DNA of 64,000 nt from an uncultured Draconibacterium sp. (lineage in GTDB: Bacteria; Bacteroidota; Bacteroidia; Bacteroidales; Prolixibacteraceae), in the NCBI RefSeq assembly GCF_963675065.1, contig NZ_OY775905.1, forward strand, positions 1,314,501 through 1,378,500, written 5' to 3'. Under the pieces are notes generated by a model that was not told where the DNA came from, searched no databases, and saw only the letters and a list, made by a program, of their open reading frames with translations. Positions 1 to 7,920 of the stretch are shown in pieces. How positions within the stretch are numbered: the stretch's first letter is position 1; the number at the start of each line of letters is the position of its first letter. Position numbers and translations under genes: made by a program.

Positions 1-1
1 A

Positions 2-631
2 TTCAACGATTTCTTTTACCGGAAATTAAAACCCAGTGCAAGAAAAATCGGTAATCAGTTGGTTTCTCCTGCCGATGGCAAGATTCTGGTTTTCCCGACA
101 TTAAACGATGTCGCTAACTTTTTTGTAAAAGGTTCAGAATTTACCTTGCAAAATTTTCTACACGATAAAAAGCTGGCCTCAAAATATAACGACGGAGCCA
201 TGGCTATAATTCGCCTTGCGCCACCCGATTACCACCGATATCATTTCCCAGCGTCGGGAATAGCTTCCGAATCGGTTAAAATTAACGGGCACTACTTTTC
301 GGTTTCGCCATTGGCCTTACAAAAAAGCCTGAAAATTTTCTGCGAGAACAAACGCGAACACTGCACACTTTCAACTGAAGATTACGGAGATATTTTGATT
401 GTTGATGTGGGCGCCACAATGGTTGGAAGTATTATTCAGACCTACAAAACCGGTTCAAAAGTAAACAAAGGAGATGAAAAAGGCTACTTTGCTTTTGGCG
501 GATCAACATTGGTTTTGCTGTTTGAAAAAGGAAACATTTCGTTTGATGACGATTTGATAGAAAACACGAAAAAAGGAATGGAAACCACTGTTAATATGGG
601 TGAAGATATTGCTGTTGCTTTAAATGAGTGA
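2..631 (+). CDS. psd: Phosphatidylserine decarboxylase proenzyme, 5'-truncated by window edge
   Basis: Decarboxylates phosphatidylserine to phosphatidylethanolamine at the inner membrane; the active enzyme carries a pyruvoyl group made by self-cleavage. The open frame runs in from base 2, so the N-terminus is missing: the first readable residues (FNDFFYRKLKP) are the usual family sequence ahead of the VSPADGK motif. A conserved PPDYHRYHFPASG stretch supplies the active-site histidine. A GGST motif about 45 residues from the C-terminus is the Gly-Ser self-cleavage site, normally LGST. A TTG in frame at 59 is internal and is not the start. The stop codon (629-631) lies inside a hairpin shared with the convergent neighbour. 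The family assignment is firm; the true start lies outside the window. Confidence 0.93.
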   Translation, partial: FNDFFYRKLKPSARKIGNQLVSPADGKILVFPTLNDVANFFVKGSEFTLQNFLHDKKLASKYNDGAMAIIRLAPPDYHRYHFPASGIASESVKINGHYFSVSPLALQKSLKIFCENKREHCTLSTEDYGDILIVDVGATMVGSIIQTYKTGSKVNKGDEKGYFAFGGSTLVLLFEKGNISFDDDLIENTKKGMETTVNMGEDIAVALNE

Positions 632-658
632 TAGCATGACTTAGAGTCATACTATCAC
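628..658 (-). terminator. Hairpin between convergent genes, probable terminator of the beta-barrel-like gene
   Basis: A 14-bp inverted repeat (628-641 with 645-658, 3-base loop) overlaps the psd stop codon. Its single mismatch is C-A when read on the + strand but G-U on the minus strand, so it folds better in the minus-strand transcript that ends at 681. No clear U-run follows. A near-copy lies at 3001-3033, also just downstream of a minus-strand gene. Confidence 0.5.
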
Positions 659-680
659 CTGCTTGAGATGTTTTTTGTGT

Positions 681-1724
681 TTAAAATGCCACCGACAAGC
701 GAATTCCCGGATATACATTTTTAAAGAAGTCGTTAAAATATAGTTCAGGTTTAACCGTAAAGGTATCGTTGATTTTTTTGTTGACCGATACTCTAAATGT
801 GTTATCCTTAAAAAAGTCGTTGTTCCGTTTCACCAGATAACCCACCGAAAATCCATACCATTTATCCTGCCCCGAAACATCCGAGAAATTGTGTTCCCAG
901 GCCAGCGAAACAAAGTGATTGAGCTCAAAAAACTTGTTATCGTTTGATTCCGAAAAATCATACATCATATTGTAATCAATAGCGTACAAATTTTTGAATA
1001 CTCCTTTTTTGCTAAACGACACTCCCAACCTGAAATTAATATCAGAAACAAAGGTATTCTTTATCCATCCCGATCCGATTCCTCCTGAAATGATAAGCAT
1101 ATCAAGGTTCTTACTGTTGTTTTGGTAATTAGCTTTCACTTCATCGTCGCGCAAATCGAGCCAGGCAATAATACCTTTCTTGTATTTCTCGCCGAATTCC
1201 TTTTTCATTAAATCTTCAGATTCCTGCGCTTTCTTTTCAAATTCATCGGAGAGGAAAAAATCAAGATCATCCAAATCGTCGACAAAAATTTTCATTTCCA
1301 TTGCATGGTATGAAAAACAGATGCAGTATCGCCCAAAATCTTTTTCAAACGTGGTTCCATCGTCGAAAACAACCAGGCTTTTGGTGTTCCGTTTGCTACG
1401 CGACAACTCAATCTCTTTGAAATTCCAAACCCACATATCTTCGCCCTGATCGCGGTACGAAATTGTTATCCTTTCGTCGTTAGCAGGCGGGACGATGTTC
1501 ATTTCGGTTAAAACTTTTTGAATCTGTTCTACCCTACCCTGCATCGACATTTTGTGTGGTGTTTTGTTTAAGGCATTGGTACTGGCCACCTCAATCAGCA
1601 TTTTATCGAACTTATACCTAACCGTGTCGCCTTTAAAATAGCCATCCATGGCTGATGCTGAAAGGGTTAGACTTAAAAAGAGAAAAATTGAAATAATTGT
1701 TTTCATGGCTTGTTTGTTTATCAT
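681..1724 (-). CDS. Secreted beta-barrel-like outer membrane protein, third gene of an ECF operon
   Basis: 347 residues of unknown function. The N-terminus is a Sec signal peptide (hydrophobic run IISIFLFLSLTLSASA). The middle is charged, with a likely helical stretch at about residues 165-190 (DEFEKKAQESEDLMKKEFG). The last 130 residues alternate hydrophobic and polar positions and end in a terminal aromatic (LSVAF), as in small outer-membrane beta-barrels. The start at 1724 overlaps the anti-sigma stop by ATGA, which argues for translational coupling; an internal Met at 1706 gives a shorter signal peptide and is the alternative. Placement after sigma and anti-sigma genes suggests it is a target or envelope sensor of that regulon, which is inference. 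Confidence 0.75.
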   Translation of the reverse strand: MINKQAMKTIISIFLFLSLTLSASAMDGYFKGDTVRYKFDKMLIEVASTNALNKTPHKMSMQGRVEQIQKVLTEMNIVPPANDERITISYRDQGEDMWVWNFKEIELSRSKRNTKSLVVFDDGTTFEKDFGRYCICFSYHAMEMKIFVDDLDDLDFFLSDEFEKKAQESEDLMKKEFGEKYKKGIIAWLDLRDDEVKANYQNNSKNLDMLIISGGIGSGWIKNTFVSDINFRLGVSFSKKGVFKNLYAIDYNMMYDFSESNDNKFFELNHFVSLAWEHNFSDVSGQDKWYGFSVGYLVKRNNDFFKDNTFRVSVNKKINDTFTVKPELYFNDFFKNVYPGIRLSVAF

Positions 1725-2401
1725 TTTTTAAATATTGTGCTATTCAGGTTATTCCGGTTCTCGATAAAGTTTTTCTGAAATACTTTCATTTCCATTTCAG
1801 GCGATTTAACAGTCGGCTTTTGCTGAGGCCCCAGTTCCATCCGCTCGCTTTTTAACTCAAAAGGATTTGCAGCTTGAGCAGGCCCTGCACTTTCCGTTTC
1901 TGCCTGATTTTTTAAAGCAAGCAGTTCTTCATTCAGCGTATCTATTTCTGCTTTATAGGCTGCATTTTTGGTTTGTAATGTTTGCAATGAATCCATCGCC
2001 TGCTGATAATTCTGCTGCCATTTCTGTATTTCATCAGGAAAATTCTTTTCCACTACCCTATCGCGGTAAACCACTTTTTCCTTTTCAACCACCTGCACTT
2101 CGGTTCTAACTTGTGTTGGCAAAGTTTGCAACGAATCGATCAAAACTTGTAAACGATTGATTTCGTGGGTTGCAGTTTCTATTTCGGCATGTTGTTTTGC
2201 CCGGTTGTTTAACGCGGCAACAACGCCCAGCGTAAGCAATAAACCCAGAAAAACCGCAGCAATTCTCCAGAAAGCAGCCACTCCTTTTCTTCCGTGTAGT
2301 TCGGAATCAAGGCGGCTCCACATCTCCTCTTTACCAGCGAATGACGTTTTCTGATCATTCGAACCAAAGACTTGTTTTATTCTATGTTCCAGCTTGTCCA
2401 T
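1721..2401 (-). CDS. Single-pass membrane anti-sigma factor
   Basis: About 226 residues starting at MDKLEHRIKQ (ATG 2399-2401), overlapping the sigma gene by 20 bp; a longer frame upstream exists only because it overlaps the sigma gene. A short cytoplasmic N-terminus of about 45 residues precedes one membrane segment (FWRIAAVFLGLLLTLGVVAA). A long periplasmic region rich in Gln and Glu follows with heptad-like spacing (about residues 70-175), so a coiled coil is likely. The end overlaps the next gene by ATGA. Topology and position directly after an ECF sigma gene are the usual signs of a cognate anti-sigma factor. I see no zinc-binding HxxxCxxC motif, so it is not a ZAS-type protein. Specific partner binding is inference. 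Confidence 0.8.
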   Translation of the reverse strand: MDKLEHRIKQVFGSNDQKTSFAGKEEMWSRLDSELHGRKGVAAFWRIAAVFLGLLLTLGVVAALNNRAKQHAEIETATHEINRLQVLIDSLQTLPTQVRTEVQVVEKEKVVYRDRVVEKNFPDEIQKWQQNYQQAMDSLQTLQTKNAAYKAEIDTLNEELLALKNQAETESAGPAQAANPFELKSERMELGPQQKPTVKSPEMEMKVFQKNFIENRNNLNSTIFKK

Positions 2402-2939
2402 AATCCTGTGCAAGTTTCTTTTGTAAAAATTTACGTGCTTTAAAAAATTGCGACCGTGATGTACTTTCCGAAATTCCCAACACTTCGGCAATCTCTTTGT
2501 GTGCATAACCATCAACAGCATTCATTAAAAACACGGTTCGGTATCCATCCGGCAATTCATTTACCAGGTCAATTAGCGCTCCGTCGTCCATCTCCTCAAT
2601 CCAACTTGTTTCATGACGTTCTTCATCCAGCATTTCCACTTTGTAAAGTGTGCTTAGTTCCTTTCGCCTGTCCATCAGCGTTTGGTTAATAACAATGCGC
2701 GAAAGCCATCCCACCAGCGCAGCCTCGTTGATGTATTCAAACTCAGGCAATTTGGTATAAATCTTCATAAATGCCTGAAAAAGTGCTTCCTCAGCCAGAA
2801 CATCGCTAACCGCATAGCGGCGGGCAACTGCAAACAACCGATCGACATACTTGTCGAACAATAGCTTTTGAGCCCGTCGGTCGCCCTTTTTTACTTTATG
2901 AATTAGTTTTTCGAGTTGCACTTCTTTGTTTGCTTTCAC
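2382..2939 (-). CDS. RNA polymerase sigma factor, ECF subfamily
   Basis: 185 residues. Sigma region 2 lies at about residues 20-95 (AQKLLFDKYVDRLFAVARRY, then the AEEALFQAFMKIYTKL helix and GWLSRIVINQTLMDRRKE). Region 4 lies at about 125-180, with a helix-turn-helix (GYAHKEIAEVLGISESTSRS) and the closing basic helix KARKFLQKKL. Length and the absence of regions 1.1 and 3 place it in the ECF group. It heads a three-gene operon with an anti-sigma factor and a beta-barrel-like protein, each overlapping the next. Bacteroidota ECF factors commonly control envelope functions; the signal here is unknown. The start ATG (2937-2939) is the first in frame. Confidence 0.92.
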   Translation of the reverse strand: MKANKEVQLEKLIHKVKKGDRRAQKLLFDKYVDRLFAVARRYAVSDVLAEEALFQAFMKIYTKLPEFEYINEAALVGWLSRIVINQTLMDRRKELSTLYKVEMLDEERHETSWIEEMDDGALIDLVNELPDGYRTVFLMNAVDGYAHKEIAEVLGISESTSRSQFFKARKFLQKKLAQDYGQAGT

Positions 2940-2960
2940 TTTTAAAATGCAAGGGATATC

Positions 2961-2972
2961 AAAAACGTTGCC
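2961..2972 (-). promoter_or_regulatory. Possible ECF-type -35 element upstream of the sigma gene
   Basis: On the minus strand GGCAACGTTTTT lies 22 bp before the sigma-factor ATG. An AAC core in a -35 element is typical of ECF sigma promoters, so autoregulation is plausible. The gap to the start codon leaves little room for a leader, and no matching -10 element is clear. Tentative. Confidence 0.3.
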
Positions 2973-3000
2973 TGAGGATTAAAATATTTTTCGAAATTCG

Positions 3001-3033
3001 AGTGATAGTATGACTCATAGTCACACTATCACT
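3001..3033 (-). terminator. Hairpin downstream of rnhB, near-copy of the 628-658 hairpin
   Basis: A 15-bp inverted repeat (3001-3015 with 3019-3033, loop CAT) lies 31 bp after the rnhB stop. Its one mismatch is A-C on the + strand but G-U on the minus strand, as in the copy at 628-658. It may terminate rnhB transcription or separate it from the sigma operon promoter. Confidence 0.5.
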
Positions 3034-3064
3034 AGCGTGAACGAAGCAAAAGTTTTGCAATCGA

Positions 3065-3676
3065 TTAAAATTCAATCGCAAGTTGTTCATCCAACAAACG
3101 AAACGACATACGATGGTACTTGCACGGACCGTGCTCTTTAATTGCCGCCCGGTGTTTTTTAGTTGGGTAACCTTTGTTTTTGTGCCAGTCGTAATATGGA
3201 AATTCCTGATGGATCTCTGCCATATAATCGTCGCGGTAAGTTTTTGCCAGAATCGATGCTGCGGCAATAGAATAAAATCGTCCGTCGCCTTTTATCATGC
3301 AGGTGTAGGGGATCTTTCCTTTCGTTCTGAAACGGTTACCGTCAATCAGCAAATGTTCGGGTACAGTGGTAAGCTTCTCCACCGCCCTGTTCATCGCCAG
3401 AAACGAAGCATTTAAAATATTTACCTCATCAATTTCCTTATTATCAACCGCGACTACAGCCCACGCCAGGGCTTGCTCTTCAACAAGCGGACGCAAGTGA
3501 TAACGTTGTTTCTCGCTTAGTTTTTTGGAATCGTTCAGCAGCTCATTCTCAAAGTCGGACGGAAGAATTACCGCAGCGGCAAATACCGGCCCTGCCAGAC
3601 ACCCTCTCCCGGCCTCATCGCAACCGGCTTCAATTGTATTTTTGTTGTAAAAAGGAAGAAGTTTTTGTTTATTCAT
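3065..3676 (-). CDS. rnhB: Ribonuclease HII
   Basis: 203 residues, the usual size for bacterial RNase HII, which nicks RNA-DNA hybrids 5' of embedded ribonucleotides in a metal-dependent reaction. The signature CDEAGRGCLAGP at about residues 19-30 supplies the first acidic pair. A further Asp in LLIDGNRF and one in the SILAKTYRDDYM helix complete the DEDD-type site. The C-terminus carries KNKGYPTKKHRAAIKEHGP, also typical. The start at 3676 puts DEAGRG at the normal distance. Short AT-rich repeat sequence separates it from the glycosyltransferase upstream, so co-transcription is uncertain. Confidence 0.96.
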   Translation of the reverse strand: MNKQKLLPFYNKNTIEAGCDEAGRGCLAGPVFAAAVILPSDFENELLNDSKKLSEKQRYHLRPLVEEQALAWAVVAVDNKEIDEVNILNASFLAMNRAVEKLTTVPEHLLIDGNRFRTKGKIPYTCMIKGDGRFYSIAAASILAKTYRDDYMAEIHQEFPYYDWHKNKGYPTKKHRAAIKEHGPCKYHRMSFRLLDEQLAIEF

Positions 3677-3687
3677 TTAAAACGGGC

Positions 3688-3738
3688 AAATTGTAAAATT
3701 GCTAAACTGCTTAATTGTTAAATTGTAAAACTGATTAC
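3688..3738. repeat. Fragment of the AAATTG/CTAAACTG low-complexity repeat family
   Basis: Degenerate units such as attgctaaactg and ttgttaaattgt between rnhB and the glycosyltransferase match the wording of the much longer intergenic repeats at 24.2-24.9 kb, 31.2 kb and 32.5 kb. It shows that the family also occurs outside the adhesin block. Confidence 0.5.
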
Positions 3739-3753
3739 CGCTACTTATACTTA

Positions 3754-4878
3754 TCACTGAAGGCTTTTTTCCACGCTCATCCACAGTAAACGCGCTGTTT
3801 CGTCCCAGCTAAACTTATTTTTCTGCTCAAAACCTTTTTCCACCAGCTTTGCACGTAAATCGGAATCTTCGTGCAACTTAATCATAGCATCGGTTATCTG
3901 ATCGATTTTTAACGGATCGGCATAAAGTACAGCATTGCCGCCAACCTCCGGAATAGAAGTTGTATTGGAGCAGATTACAGGTACTCCCGCACTCATGGCC
4001 TCCACCACCGGAATTCCAAAACCTTCGAAAAACGGAACAAAAGTAAGTGCCTTTGCGGCTCCAAAAATATCGTGCAAATCGGCCGTTGTAACCCGCCCCG
4101 TAAACACTACATCATCTTTGTGACGCATATTTTCGTAAGTTTCAAAAATATCTCCTGTTTTATGCATTTCGCCGCCAACAATTACCAGCTTTGTTGTATT
4201 GTTAACCACACTTTTAAACGCATCAAAAGCTTTTAGCAAACCACAAACATTCTTACGCGGATGTAAGGCTCCAACAAACAGAAAATATTCTGCACCCTGT
4301 GTAAACATGGAACGCACCTCCATTTTTTCTTCTTGAGAAATGGGCTCAAAAATCTGATTTATTCCGTCGTAAACCACATCAATCTTGTCGTAATCTACTT
4401 TAAACGAACGGGTAATATCTTCTTTCGAATAAAACGACACTGTGGCAATCCGTTTAGCCAGGCGGGCAAATATCGGAAAATAATGATTGTAATATTTAGC
4501 TTTTAGCCAGGGAAAATCATCAGGACGATGCACAAAGTTGATGTCGTGAATAACGCCCAACTGTGGAACTTTAGTGCGTTGCGAAAGATAGCCGTCGGGT
4601 GAAAGAAAAAGATCAGCTTTGTATTTTTTCAGGATTCCTGGTATCCGGAAATCAAACCAAAGATACCACAAAACAGGGTGACGTGTTGGCGGCCCAACTA
4701 CTACCGGAGTAACATTTTCGGCAAAAATAAAATCTTCGCTGTATGGCCTGTCGAATATAAAAATAAACTCATGCTCCGGATGATTGATCGTCATCCGTTT
4801 TAGCGTTTCATACGTAAACCAGCCTATTCCCTCAAGCTTTCCCTTTATTAATAAACGAGTATTTACGGCAATAACCAT
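3754..4878 (-). CDS. Glycosyltransferase, GT4 family (GT-B fold)
   Basis: About 374 residues starting at MVIAVNTRLL (ATG 4876-4878); an earlier in-frame start at 4908 adds ten residues that break the family pattern. The N-terminal half carries the acceptor domain with KLEGIGWFTYE near the start. The C-terminal half has the nucleotide-sugar domain: LFVGALHPRKN begins it, and FEGFGIPVVEAMSAGVPVI is the E-x7-E motif of retaining GT4 enzymes. Cytoplasmic or membrane-peripheral. The divergent neighbour is a polysaccharide flippase, so a role in surface polysaccharide or LPS assembly is likely, but donor and acceptor cannot be read from the sequence. Confidence 0.9.
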   Translation of the reverse strand: MVIAVNTRLLIKGKLEGIGWFTYETLKRMTINHPEHEFIFIFDRPYSEDFIFAENVTPVVVGPPTRHPVLWYLWFDFRIPGILKKYKADLFLSPDGYLSQRTKVPQLGVIHDINFVHRPDDFPWLKAKYYNHYFPIFARLAKRIATVSFYSKEDITRSFKVDYDKIDVVYDGINQIFEPISQEEKMEVRSMFTQGAEYFLFVGALHPRKNVCGLLKAFDAFKSVVNNTTKLVIVGGEMHKTGDIFETYENMRHKDDVVFTGRVTTADLHDIFGAAKALTFVPFFEGFGIPVVEAMSAGVPVICSNTTSIPEVGGNAVLYADPLKIDQITDAMIKLHEDSDLRAKLVEKGFEQKNKFSWDETARLLWMSVEKSLQ

Positions 4879-4975
4879 AAGTGCTGTCGATTTTTCGTAA
4901 ATGTACAAAGTCTGTTTAAATATTTGTTACTTTTAAGTATTCAAATTCTAGATACAATTCAAGAAACACAGTGTT

Positions 4976-6424
4976 TTGAAACGCAAATTTGTAACCAACC
5001 TGATATTATTACTTTTCCTGAATCTGCTAATAAAACCAATGTGGATTTTTGGTATCGACAGGACGGTGCAAAACACGGTTGGCGACGAGACTTTTGGTCT
5101 GTATTTCGCGTTGTTCAACTTCTCGATGCTGCTAAATATTTTGCTCGATGTTGGGATCACCAACTATAACAACCGCAATATTGCACAGCATAACTTTTTG
5201 TTACCTAAGCACCTTTCCAATATCATTGGGTTGAAGTTTGTTTTGGCCATTGTTTATGCCCTATTCAGTTTAGGAATCGCGGCCATTATCGGGTACAATA
5301 ACATTCAGTTTCACTTGCTATTATTTTTAATATTCAACCAATTCCTGATTTCTTTCACGCTATACCTGAGGTCTAATCTCAGCGCTTTGCATCTATTCCG
5401 TACCGATAGTTTAATATCGGTTTTAGACCGGAGTATTATGCTGGTTTTATGTAGCATTTTACTTTTTACATCGTGGACAAACATCCAATTCTCAATCAAT
5501 TGGTATGTTTACGTACAGACCATTGCCTATGTGCTTACCGCTATAATCACTTTTGTTGTAGTGCTTGCCAAATCTGGGCGCATAAAAGTGCGGTTCGATC
5601 TTTCTTTCTTTCGGGTATTTCTGCGGAAATCATATCCTTATGCATTGCTTATTTTGCTAATGTCGTTTTACAACCGAATTGACTCTGTAATGCTGGAACG
5701 CTTGCTGCCGAATCCCATTGGTAAAGAGCAAGCTGGTATTTATGCGCACTCTTTTCGTTTGCTGGATGCTGTATCGATGTTTGGATTGCTATTTGCCGGA
5801 TTACTGTTACCGATTTTTGCTAAAATGATCAAACAAAAGGAGCATGTTGGTCAGTTGGTGAAGCTTTCCTTTACACTGTTAATAGTTCCGGCAATTATTA
5901 TTGCAGTATCGAGTATCTTCTACGATAACGAAATTATGGCCGCGCTATACACTTCAAGTACAGAGCATTCTTCAGGCATTTTGGGAGTTCTGATGACAGG
6001 ATTTATTGGCATAGCCTGTACCTATATTTTTGGTACTCTACTAACCGCCAACAGCAGCATGAAACAGCTTAATATTATGGCTTTTTGCGGAATGGTGATA
6101 AATATTGTACTCAACCTCGTTCTAATTCCGCGATTTATGGCCTACGGATCGGCATATGCCAGTGTAGCAACCCAATTGTTTACCGGATTTACCCAGCTCG
6201 GTCTTGCCCTTTACATTTTTAAGATAAAACCCAAAATTTCTTATATCTTCCAATTAACTTTTTTTATCGGAGCTGTGATAGTTGTCGGGCTGATTTCGAA
6301 ACAAATCGGCCAATGGTTTTACGGCTACCTTGCAATGTTAGCAGGATCTGTAATTTTGGCGGTATTGTTCAGGCTTTTTAACTTAAAAGATCTCTATCAG
6401 ATCATTCGGCATGAAAAGGAATAA
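4976..6424 (+). CDS. Polysaccharide flippase, Wzx-like (MOP superfamily)
   Basis: 482 residues with about 12-14 hydrophobic segments over the whole length, starting with LILLLFLNLLIKPMWIF. Conserved-looking features are the early FGIDRTVQN and GLYFALFNFSMLLNILLDVGI, and the mid-protein QAGIYAHSFRLLDAVSMFGLLFAGLLLP. This pattern fits lipid-linked oligosaccharide flippases of the MATE/MVF-like group at the inner membrane. The frame begins at TTG (4976-4978), with an in-frame stop at 4949 and no ATG in between, so TTG is the likely start. It overlaps the next gene by 14 bp and diverges from the GT4 gene; together they suggest surface glycan export. Confidence 0.88.
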   Translation: MKRKFVTNLILLLFLNLLIKPMWIFGIDRTVQNTVGDETFGLYFALFNFSMLLNILLDVGITNYNNRNIAQHNFLLPKHLSNIIGLKFVLAIVYALFSLGIAAIIGYNNIQFHLLLFLIFNQFLISFTLYLRSNLSALHLFRTDSLISVLDRSIMLVLCSILLFTSWTNIQFSINWYVYVQTIAYVLTAIITFVVVLAKSGRIKVRFDLSFFRVFLRKSYPYALLILLMSFYNRIDSVMLERLLPNPIGKEQAGIYAHSFRLLDAVSMFGLLFAGLLLPIFAKMIKQKEHVGQLVKLSFTLLIVPAIIIAVSSIFYDNEIMAALYTSSTEHSSGILGVLMTGFIGIACTYIFGTLLTANSSMKQLNIMAFCGMVINIVLNLVLIPRFMAYGSAYASVATQLFTGFTQLGLALYIFKIKPKISYIFQLTFFIGAVIVVGLISKQIGQWFYGYLAMLAGSVILAVLFRLFNLKDLYQIIRHEKE

Positions 6425-7046
6425 TCCATCAATTGAACAATTAAATTACGGAGAGAACTACGAGCTTCTCGCAGAAGTGGAACATGATGAGATTAAATCA
6501 TTCGTACTTTCGCAACTGGATAAAGGCGGTTGGCTGGTTAAAGGATTTATGGTGTACCAGACAATTATGGTACTGCTGGGCTTAATCATAATTACCCGTG
6601 CACTGGTTTTAAGTTTCAGAGGCATCTACGAGCCACTTTGGTATAGTATTGGAACTATTCTTTTTTGTGTAACGGTGCTTGTTATCATTCACGAATTGCT
6701 GCATGGAATTGCTATAAAATTAACCGGTGCAAAAGATGTGAGGTATGGAGCCTATTTCAAAAAGTTTATATTTTATGCCGAAGCCGACCGCCACGTTTTT
6801 AATCGCAGTCAGTTTTGCTTTATTGCTCTTGCACCGCTGGTGGTTGTTAAACTAATCACTCTTGTTGGGATTATTATCTTCTTTGGTCATCCGCTCGTTT
6901 GGACATTCACACTAATCATGTGTATCCACAGCTTGTTTTGCACAGGCGATATTGGCTTACTTTCCGTGTTCTTTTCAACACAATCAGAAGTATTTACCTT
7001 CGATATTAAAGAGGAGCGAAAAAGTTATTACTTCAGAAAGAAGTAA
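6411..7046 (+). CDS. DUF3267 membrane protein with HExxH-like motif
   Basis: 211 residues. Four or so membrane segments flank VIIHELLHGIAIKLTGAKD (about residues 93-111), where HELLH matches the HExxH zinc motif of membrane metalloproteases; the following KDVRYGAYFKKFIFYAE is usual for DUF3267. A GDIGLL stretch near the C-terminus could give a third ligand. DUF3267 is a predicted, largely untested, metalloprotease-like family. The gene begins inside the flippase gene (14-bp overlap), so it is co-translated with it, which is an unusual partner. A proteolytic role is inference. Confidence 0.82.
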   Translation: MKRNNPSIEQLNYGENYELLAEVEHDEIKSFVLSQLDKGGWLVKGFMVYQTIMVLLGLIIITRALVLSFRGIYEPLWYSIGTILFCVTVLVIIHELLHGIAIKLTGAKDVRYGAYFKKFIFYAEADRHVFNRSQFCFIALAPLVVVKLITLVGIIIFFGHPLVWTFTLIMCIHSLFCTGDIGLLSVFFSTQSEVFTFDIKEERKSYYFRKK

Positions 7047-7057
7047 AATTGAAACTC

Positions 7058-7079
7058 CTCGTAGCAGAGCTTACGAGGA
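7058..7079 (+). terminator. Weak hairpin after the DUF3267 gene
   Basis: CCTCGTA (7058-7064) pairs with TACGAGG (7073-7079) 11 bp after the stop codon. A second hairpin, CCCCGA with TCGGGG, lies at 7122-7143. Neither is followed by a T-run on the + strand, so termination is only possible, not shown. Confidence 0.35.
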
Positions 7080-7167
7080 ATCCGATTCCGTTAAGTACTT
7101 CATTATTGTTTTGTTCGCTTACCCCGAGGCAAAGCCATCGGGGAATGCGCTCACCGGAATTAAGGGC

Positions 7168-7196
7168 AAAAAAAAGGCAGCTTCTACAAGCTGCCT
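7168..7196 (-). terminator. Rho-independent terminator of frr
   Basis: A perfect 9-bp stem (7175-7183 with 7188-7196, 4-base loop) is followed on the minus strand by eight U residues (A-run 7168-7175). It lies 53 bp after the frr stop codon. Confidence 0.9.
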
Positions 7197-7249
7197 CAAA
7201 GCCATGAAAACAATTAAACAATGTTCAGAAAACAGAAAACTAGAAACAA

Positions 7250-7813
7250 TTAAATAGTCATTATATCTTCTTCCTTGGCTTCCACCAAGGCGTCGATCTT
7301 CTTACCAAAATCATCAGTCATTTTTTGCACTTCCGCTTCCGCGTCTTTCTCGATATCCTCCGACAATCCGTCTTTTTGAAGTTTCTTAAGGCTATCATTC
7401 GATTCTTTTCGTGCTCCGCGAACGCTAACTTTTGCGTGTTCGCCTTCCTGATGGGCTTGTTTTACCAAACCTCTTCGTCTTTCTTCAGTCAGTACCGGAA
7501 TATTTATTCTAATAATCTCGCCGTTGTTATCCGGGTTCAATCCCAGATTTGCATTTTGAATTGCTTTCTCAATTTCCGGGATTAAGTTCTTCTCCCAGGG
7601 CTGAACAGCAATTGTTCGTGCATCAGGTGTACTTATGTTCGAAACCTGACTTAGTGGCGTTTGACTACCATAATATTCCACATGAACTCCATCCAACATT
7701 GCTGGATTTGCTTTACCTGCACGGATGTGAACTAATTCCTTCTCAAGGTGTTCAACGGCAGCTGCCATTTTCTCTTTACAATGATCTAAAATAAATTCTA
7801 CTTCTTCTTGCAT
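7250..7813 (-). CDS. frr: Ribosome recycling factor
   Basis: 187 residues from MQEEVEFILD (ATG 7811-7813), which gives the normal RRF length; an earlier TTG-type start adds four residues. With EF-G it splits the post-termination ribosome. Seen: the ELVHIRAGKANPAMLDGVHVEYYG block, PLSQVSNISTPDARTIAVQPWE in domain II, NNGEIIRINIPVLTEERRRGLVKQ, and a C-terminal three-helix region. It lies downstream of pyrH on the same strand, a very common bacterial pairing, but a promoter at 7851-7881 suggests independent expression as well. Confidence 0.97.
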   Translation of the reverse strand: MQEEVEFILDHCKEKMAAAVEHLEKELVHIRAGKANPAMLDGVHVEYYGSQTPLSQVSNISTPDARTIAVQPWEKNLIPEIEKAIQNANLGLNPDNNGEIIRINIPVLTEERRRGLVKQAHQEGEHAKVSVRGARKESNDSLKKLQKDGLSEDIEKDAEAEVQKMTDDFGKKIDALVEAKEEDIMTI

Positions 7814-7850
7814 CGGTAATAACACTGTCTATCCAACTGTGGACTGTCAG

Positions 7851-7881
7851 CAAATATAGAAAAAATATAAATTCCCAAAAA
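7851..7881 (-). promoter_or_regulatory. Bacteroidota-type promoter of frr
   Basis: On the minus strand a -33-like TTTTTG (7876-7881) is followed after 17 bp by TATATTTG (7851-7858), an exact match to TAnnTTTG. The leader to the frr ATG would be about 30 nt. Confidence 0.65.
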
Positions 7882-7920
7882 TTTTTTACTCAATTTATTC
7901 CTATTTCAAATAAATCAAGC

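Noticed and set aside
7033..7221. 62-residue minus-strand frame before the frr terminator
   Set aside because: It overlaps the terminator and hairpins and resembles no protein.
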